Source: Taylorella equigenitalis ATCC 35865 (GTDB lineage Bacteria; Pseudomonadota; Gammaproteobacteria; Burkholderiales; Burkholderiaceae_B). Taken from it: 64,000 bases of DNA. The notes under the pieces are model-generated. The model was given only the letters and a program-made list of their open reading frames with translations. It was not told the origin of the DNA and searched no databases. Shown here piece by piece: positions 59,871-64,000 of the stretch. The stretch spans positions 496,001 to 560,000 of the forward strand of contig NC_018108.1 of assembly GCF_000276685.1 (NCBI RefSeq), in the 5' to 3' direction. Each line of letters begins with the position of its first letter. The stretch's first letter is position 1. Position numbers and translations under genes: made by a program.

Positions 59871-59900
59871 AATAAATTAGTTTTTATATCGGAAATATCC

Positions 59901-61682
59901 ATGAATCTACCTAAAGAGCGTTTATCAGCATTGCGTAAGTCAATGAAAGATAACAATATTGATATTTGGATTGTTCATTCTGCAGATCCACATTTATCTG
60001 AATACCTCCCTAATTATTGGCAGCAGCGAGTTTGGCTTAGTGGATTTACGGGGTCGGTTGGTACAGTTTTAGTTACCCAAGAATTTTCTGGTTTATGGGT
60101 TGATAGTCGTTATTGGGAGCAAGCCAAAAATCAACTTCAAGGTTCGGGGATTGAACTTATGAAGGCTGGAGATGTGGATGTTCCCACAATTTCAGAGTAT
60201 TTACTTCAAAATTTACAAAGCGGTGGAGTGGTTGGGTTTAATCCAGATATGGTTTCAATTAGAGCTTACAAAAATTATTTATCTGAATTAAGCCATGCGA
60301 ATTTTACGTTTAAATTTGAAGATGATTTAATAGAGCCCTTATGGAGTGATAGGGAGGCATTGCCAACCCAGCAAATTTTTGAACATTCAAGTGAATTTTA
60401 TGAATTAGATGCAAGCCAAAAATTAAAACTCGTTCGCGAAAAGTTAAAACTAAGTGACGGGGATTTGCACTTAATTTCATCCTTGGACGATGTGGCTTGG
60501 ATTTTAAATCTCCGTGGCAATGATGTCTCATACAATCCAGTTTTTCTTTCTCATCTAGCTATCACAAATAAGACTTCAATTTTATTTGTAGATTGTCGAA
60601 AAATTTCTGATGATATTAAAAAATATTTGGAAAAATTTGGTGTAGAAATTAAAGATTACGCTGAACTTAAATCATTTTTATCTAAACAAAATATATCAAA
60701 ATTATTAGTTGATCCTGATAGGGTTGCCTATGGGTCGATTTCTAGTTTTAAAGGTGAAGTAGCAGAACTTATCAATCCATCTCGACTTATGAAATCTCGA
60801 AAATCAGACAAGGAAATTCAGTTTGTCAGAGAGGCTATGGAGCAGGATGGAGCTGCGTTATGTGAATTCTTTTCTTGGTTTGAAAAAGCTATAAAAAAGG
60901 AAAACATAACTGAGCTTACTATAGATGAAAAACTTATAGAATTTAGGTCAAAACGAAAAGGCTATGTTAGCCCTAGTTTTGCGACAATTGCGGGTTTTAA
61001 CGCCAACGGAGCTATGCCTCACTATAGGGCTACTGAAGAGTCGTATTCTGAAATTAAGGGGAATGGATTTCTTCTAATTGATTCTGGAGCTCAATATTTA
61101 GGAGGCACTACGGACATTACTCGTGTGATTCCAGTTGGTGAGGTAAGTGCAGATCAATGTAGTGATTACACTTACGTTCTAAAAGCACATATTCAATTGG
61201 CTTTGGCAGAGTTTCCTGTTGCCTACCCATCACCTTTGCTTGATACTATTGCACGAGCACCTCTTTGGAAAGCAGGGCTGGATTATGGTCATGGTACAGG
61301 TCATGGTGTAGGTTATTTTCTAAATGTGCATGAAGGTCCTCAAGTTATTGCTCACAGAGCTTATAAACAGCCCTACACTGAATTGTACGCAGGTATGATT
61401 ACATCAAATGAACCTGGTGTATATAGACCAGGGAAATGGGGTGTTAGGATAGAAAATTTAATAGCAAATATTCCATCTCAAAAAACGGAATTTGTTGAGA
61501 CACTTAAGTTTGAAACACTCACACTTTGCCCAATAGAAACTTCTTGCGTAGTAAGAGATCTTCTGGATGAGCAGGAGGTTGTATGGTTAAATGAATATCA
61601 CAAAATTGTACAAGAACGTTTATCTAAGCATCTTTCGGGGGATGCTTTAGAATGGCTTAATAGGAAAACAAAAGCAATATAG
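59901..61682 (+). CDS. Xaa-Pro aminopeptidase (M24B, long form)
   Basis: 593 residues. Two N-terminal creatinase-like domains (about 1-130 and 165-300) precede the M24 catalytic domain. Metal ligands are Asp in LIDSGAQYLGGTTDITR, His in GHGTGHGVGYFLNVHEGP and the Glu residues in NEPGVYRPGKWGVRIEN. The long form resembles eukaryotic-type XPNPEP1 and its bacterial homologues rather than E. coli PepP (~440). It removes N-terminal residues before proline in the cytoplasm. The imelysin-like gene starts three bases after its stop. Confidence 0.92.
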   Translation: MNLPKERLSALRKSMKDNNIDIWIVHSADPHLSEYLPNYWQQRVWLSGFTGSVGTVLVTQEFSGLWVDSRYWEQAKNQLQGSGIELMKAGDVDVPTISEYLLQNLQSGGVVGFNPDMVSIRAYKNYLSELSHANFTFKFEDDLIEPLWSDREALPTQQIFEHSSEFYELDASQKLKLVREKLKLSDGDLHLISSLDDVAWILNLRGNDVSYNPVFLSHLAITNKTSILFVDCRKISDDIKKYLEKFGVEIKDYAELKSFLSKQNISKLLVDPDRVAYGSISSFKGEVAELINPSRLMKSRKSDKEIQFVREAMEQDGAALCEFFSWFEKAIKKENITELTIDEKLIEFRSKRKGYVSPSFATIAGFNANGAMPHYRATEESYSEIKGNGFLLIDSGAQYLGGTTDITRVIPVGEVSADQCSDYTYVLKAHIQLALAEFPVAYPSPLLDTIARAPLWKAGLDYGHGTGHGVGYFLNVHEGPQVIAHRAYKQPYTELYAGMITSNEPGVYRPGKWGVRIENLIANIPSQKTEFVETLKFETLTLCPIETSCVVRDLLDEQEVVWLNEYHKIVQERLSKHLSGDALEWLNRKTKAI

Positions 61683-61685
61683 TTT

Positions 61686-62675
61686 ATGTTTAAACCAAAA
61701 TATTTATTGTTTTTAACTCTCTCTGGTTCGGTCTTTGCTCAGCCTATGGTGTCGGGTAATTTGAACACCATAGAGGCACAAAATGCAGCTCAAGTTCATA
61801 CTGGACCAGGTCATAATCATTTAAAGCAACTGATCAATAGCTTTGGAGAAGTAACTCCAGAAAAAGTTTTGTCAAATTACGCAAATACTGCATTTCGTTA
61901 TTACGACAATAGTCTTAATGCTGTCGCAGATTTAGAGTACGCAATTACGAGTGCACAAATAGATGATATAGAAACCGTTCGATCTTCATTTGATACGGCT
62001 TATGATGCATTTAGTCTCACGGCTATTTTTGAAAATATGGAGGGACCCATTGATGCAGATTCTGGCTGGGTTTTCGAGCAGTATGGCAACCCAAAAAATT
62101 CCATATATGAGGATTTTCATAAATTAGAAAAATTAATCAAGGGCAATGATTTTTTGAAACAAAGAGAGGATGCGTTAAACATTGCCAAAGAAATAAAAGC
62201 TAATTTATCAAAAATTACCGATGCATGGACAGCAAATATAATCGGTCAGAAGGGGATTTATAGGGCGGCTTTTTTGAATAAGCTAAAAAATGATCCAAGA
62301 AATATAGAGCCTAAGAAAAATTTGAATGCAATTAGAAATGGGCTTGCAAGCTATATTAATAAAAATATCGTAAAGATTGATGATATGGATCGTACAGCTT
62401 ATAACAGCTTTTTGGATATTTTATTTGGGCAAAGGTTTGGACGTAGAACTGGTCATGGGATTTATGACGTTCTTTCAAAAGCAGAACGTCGGAAAATTTC
62501 CAAAGCATTGTCAGCAATAAATTCAAGATTTAGACGTATGGACTTACTGATGGTATCTAATTCTGGAGAGCCTAATGTAGTAAAACCATCGGATCAAAAG
62601 CGACTTCAAAAAAATAATCGTTATTTAATTTCACAAGCTAAAAAAATAGCAGAGATTCTAAGTGAAACTGAATAA
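61686..62675 (+). CDS. Secreted imelysin-like protein, function uncertain
   Basis: 329 residues with a signal peptide (MFKPKYLLFLTLSGSVFAQP). The mature part is mostly helical: EKVLSNYANTAFRYYDNSL, AYDAFSLTAIFENMEGPIDAD and other segments are in the order seen in imelysin (M75) proteins, which are found in iron-uptake contexts. But the GxHxxE motif typical of M75 is not visible and RRTGHGIYDVL is the nearest His-containing loop. The assignment is tentative. It is co-transcribed with the aminopeptidase P gene. Confidence 0.4.
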   Translation: MFKPKYLLFLTLSGSVFAQPMVSGNLNTIEAQNAAQVHTGPGHNHLKQLINSFGEVTPEKVLSNYANTAFRYYDNSLNAVADLEYAITSAQIDDIETVRSSFDTAYDAFSLTAIFENMEGPIDADSGWVFEQYGNPKNSIYEDFHKLEKLIKGNDFLKQREDALNIAKEIKANLSKITDAWTANIIGQKGIYRAAFLNKLKNDPRNIEPKKNLNAIRNGLASYINKNIVKIDDMDRTAYNSFLDILFGQRFGRRTGHGIYDVLSKAERRKISKALSAINSRFRRMDLLMVSNSGEPNVVKPSDQKRLQKNNRYLISQAKKIAEILSETE

Positions 62676-62688
62676 GCTAACAAAAAAA

Positions 62689-62709
62689 CGCCCTTCTATA
62701 TGAAGGGCG
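62689..62709 (-). terminator. Terminator of rpmB-rpmG
   Basis: CGCCCTTC (62689-62696) pairs with GAAGGGCG (62702-62709) around TATAT. On the minus strand the hairpin runs into seven T residues, so it mainly ends the rpmB-rpmG transcript; on the plus strand AAATTTTAT is a weaker tail for the imelysin-like gene. Confidence 0.85.
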
Positions 62710-62734
62710 AAATTTTATAAAGGAGTAAATATAA

Positions 62735-62902
62735 TTATTTAAGTTTAGTTTCTTTGTAATCTACGTGCTTGCGTGCTTTAGGGTCATATTTTTTAATAAC
62801 CATTTTTTCAGTAGCACCTTTTTTGTTTTTTGTAGTGGTATAGAAGTGACCTGTGCCAGCAGTTGACTCAAGTTTGATTTTTTCACGAATTCCTTTAGCC
62901 AT
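62735..62902 (-). CDS. rpmG: 50S ribosomal protein L33
   Basis: 55 residues, starting [20 protein letters not shown] and ending [16 protein letters not shown]. It is too short to stand out by length but matches L33 throughout. It has no cysteines, so it is the zinc-free form. A good GGAGAG precedes the ATG. It follows rpmB by 17 bases, the usual rpmB-rpmG operon. Confidence 0.95.
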   Translation of the reverse strand: MAKGIREKIKLESTAGTGHFYTTTKNKKGATEKMVIKKYDPKARKHVDYKETKLK

Positions 62903-62919
62903 GATACTCTCCTAAGCTA

Positions 62920-63156
62920 TTAAACTGATTGACCGTTTTTGCGCATATCTGCAAGAACAGCATCAATGCCTTTTTTATCGATAGTGCGTAATGCAGCAGA
63001 AGAGATGCGAAGGCGAACCCAGCGGTTCTCGCTTTCAACCCAAAATCTGTGAGTTTGAAGATTTGGAAGAAAACGTCTTTTTGTTTTATTGTGTGCATGA
63101 GACACGTTATTTCCGGACATTGGGCGCTTGCCGGTTACTTGGCATACTTTAGCCAT
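62920..63156 (-). CDS. rpmB: 50S ribosomal protein L28
   Basis: 78 residues. [41 protein letters not shown] and [15 protein letters not shown] match L28 along the whole length. It has a single Cys and no zinc site. A ~100-base leader separates it from a candidate promoter. Confidence 0.96.
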   Translation of the reverse strand: MAKVCQVTGKRPMSGNNVSHAHNKTKRRFLPNLQTHRFWVESENRWVRLRISSAALRTIDKKGIDAVLADMRKNGQSV

Positions 63157-63180
63157 GATTAATTACCTCATTATGTTAAA

Positions 63181-63203
63181 GATCTGTATTTTTGGCTCAG
63201 ATC
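63181..63203 (-). promoter_or_regulatory. Stem-loop in the rpmB leader
   Basis: GATCTG (63181-63186) pairs with CAGATC (63198-63203) around an 11-base loop. It lies about 25-47 bases upstream of the rpmB start codon. A role in autoregulation is possible but not shown. Confidence 0.3.
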
Positions 63204-63261
63204 AACCTTATGTAAAAAATTAAAATCCTCTATGTTTAAAAAATTTATAAAGGAAACGATA

Positions 63262-63290
63262 ATTTTAGTATAAATTAGGTGCAATCTCAA
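63262..63290 (-). promoter_or_regulatory. Candidate promoter of rpmB-rpmG
   Basis: On the minus strand TTGAGA (63290-63285), a 17-base spacer and TAAAAT (63267-63262). Transcription from near 63255 would give a leader of about 100 bases. Confidence 0.5.
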
Positions 63291-63305
63291 TTAAGTGATT
63301 GAAAA

Positions 63306-64000
63306 TTATGGCTTTTTACGTTTGAATAGGTCTTTTTTGTAGTAAAAAGGCATATTGTTTTTGCGTGATTTAGGAATTAGTTCTTTTATAACAAAATAAT
63401 ACCAAGTCCCCAGAATTGCTGTACATATATATAAAGAGATTGTAATCATAGTCCACATAGATGCAATACCAATCGGTGCATTTGGGACTATGAATTCAGT
63501 TAGGAATTTTATGTTTCCTCGTCCCGCACCAAATCCAAAATAGTATCCTCCAGCCAAGCCTATTCCGAGTAAGATAATCGACTGCGTTACAAAAGGGACT
63601 GTAGCAATTTTGTGAGCTCTTAAGATGTATGGTACATAACATTGCAATGCGTCCGCTAAGTGGAAAAACGGAATAATCGAAATCATTATTAAGGTTATAT
63701 GAGCAACGTCTGTATTGTTTGTGTATAAATCTACAAGAGGAACTTTAAATAAAATAACAGTCAATGCCAATATTGCATAACCTGCTAATACAAGGTAAGT
63801 ACCCATTTTTACAGTGTTGTGGGAAAGAATGTACTTTCTAGCACCTATAGCTTGTGCAGCTAGTGCAGAAGTACATATGCTTATGGATTGCGGAATCATA
63901 TACATTACTGAAACGAAACTTGTAAGTATTTGATGGGCACCAGAAACGTAAATACCTTCTCTTGCTACAAATAAAGCCATAAAAGAGAAAATGCTTATCT
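63306..64000 (-). CDS. norM: MATE-family efflux transporter, C-terminal part (runs off the window)
   Basis: The reading frame is open to the right edge, so the ~231 residues seen are the C-terminal half of a ~450-residue protein. Several membrane segments, ALFVAREGIYVSGAHQI, MYMIPQSISICTSALAAQAIGA and the paired helices after it fit a NorM-type multidrug and toxin exporter, driven by sodium or protons. The tail ends in KRKKP. It is on the same strand as and upstream of rpmB, from which it is separated by ~150 bases with the rpmB promoter in between. Confidence 0.88.
   Translation of the reverse strand, partial: ISIFSFMALFVAREGIYVSGAHQILTSFVSVMYMIPQSISICTSALAAQAIGARKYILSHNTVKMGTYLVLAGYAILALTVILFKVPLVDLYTNNTDVAHITLIMISIIPFFHLADALQCYVPYILRAHKIATVPFVTQSIILLGIGLAGGYYFGFGAGRGNIKFLTEFIVPNAPIGIASMWTMITISLYICTAILGTWYYFVIKELIPKSRKNNMPFYYKKDLFKRKKP

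Overview
The window looks like chromosomal core DNA from a low-GC betaproteobacterium of the order Burkholderiales. Gene blocks such as smc-zipA-ligA, yceD-rpmF-plsX-fabHDG-acpP-fabF, mucD-lepA-lepB-rnc-era-recO, rne/rluC and rpmB-rpmG are in the order known from Alcaligenaceae (Bordetella and relatives). The base composition is far more AT-rich, intergenic spaces are short, and several neighbours expected from that order are missing. My best guess is the genus Taylorella. This is inference from gene order, composition and protein style, not a database match. No tRNA, rRNA, insertion sequence, prophage or CRISPR array was seen.

Layout. 0-5 kb: start of mfd (off the left edge), a fused ispDF isoprenoid gene, the AhpC/AhpD peroxidase pair and an OmpR/EnvZ-type two-component system. 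5-9 kb: a TsaB-RimI fusion, a degenerate uracil-DNA-glycosylase-like gene and the lysophospholipid transporter LplT. 9-17 kb: smc, zipA, ligA, then on the other strand a parvulin foldase, BolA and YciB. 17-24.5 kb: a branched-chain/hydrophobic amino-acid ABC uptake operon with three tandem binding proteins, LivH, a LivM-LivG fusion and LivF. 24.5-27 kb: a tight operon fdxA-fpr-rnfB-nth (iron-sulphur electron transfer plus endonuclease III). 27-37.7 kb: pncB, relA, accD, rne, rluC, a phosphatase, an RsmI-like methyltransferase and Maf. 38-44 kb: fatty-acid synthesis operon. 44-51 kb: a YgfX-like protein, the DegP/MucD protease, lepA, lepB, rnc, era and recO. 51-57 kb: BI-1 protein, holC, pepA, lptF, cysB, a TetR regulator, and a Fur-box-preceded DUF2325 gene with a 49-residue membrane peptide gene behind it. 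57-64 kb: an NlpC/P60 hydrolase, ETF-ubiquinone oxidoreductase, aminopeptidase P, a secreted imelysin-like protein, ribosomal proteins L33 and L28, and the C-terminal part of a MATE efflux pump (off the right edge).

The genes together describe a compact heterotroph. It imports amino acids, makes type II fatty acids, handles peroxide with AhpCD, has RelA-type stringent signalling, and probably has iron-responsive Fur control at one locus. Three gene fusions occur (IspDF, TsaB-RimI, LivM-LivG). Many adjacent genes overlap by 1-20 bases, with TAATG or ATGA junctions.

The most unusual signal is not a gene. The heptamer ATTGCCA, usually CATTGCCA, occurs about 48 times in 64 kb (hand count), several times more often than composition predicts and than its one-base variants. 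Nearly all copies lie inside genes in the sense orientation. Its density is like that of known DNA uptake sequences, but its strand bias is not.
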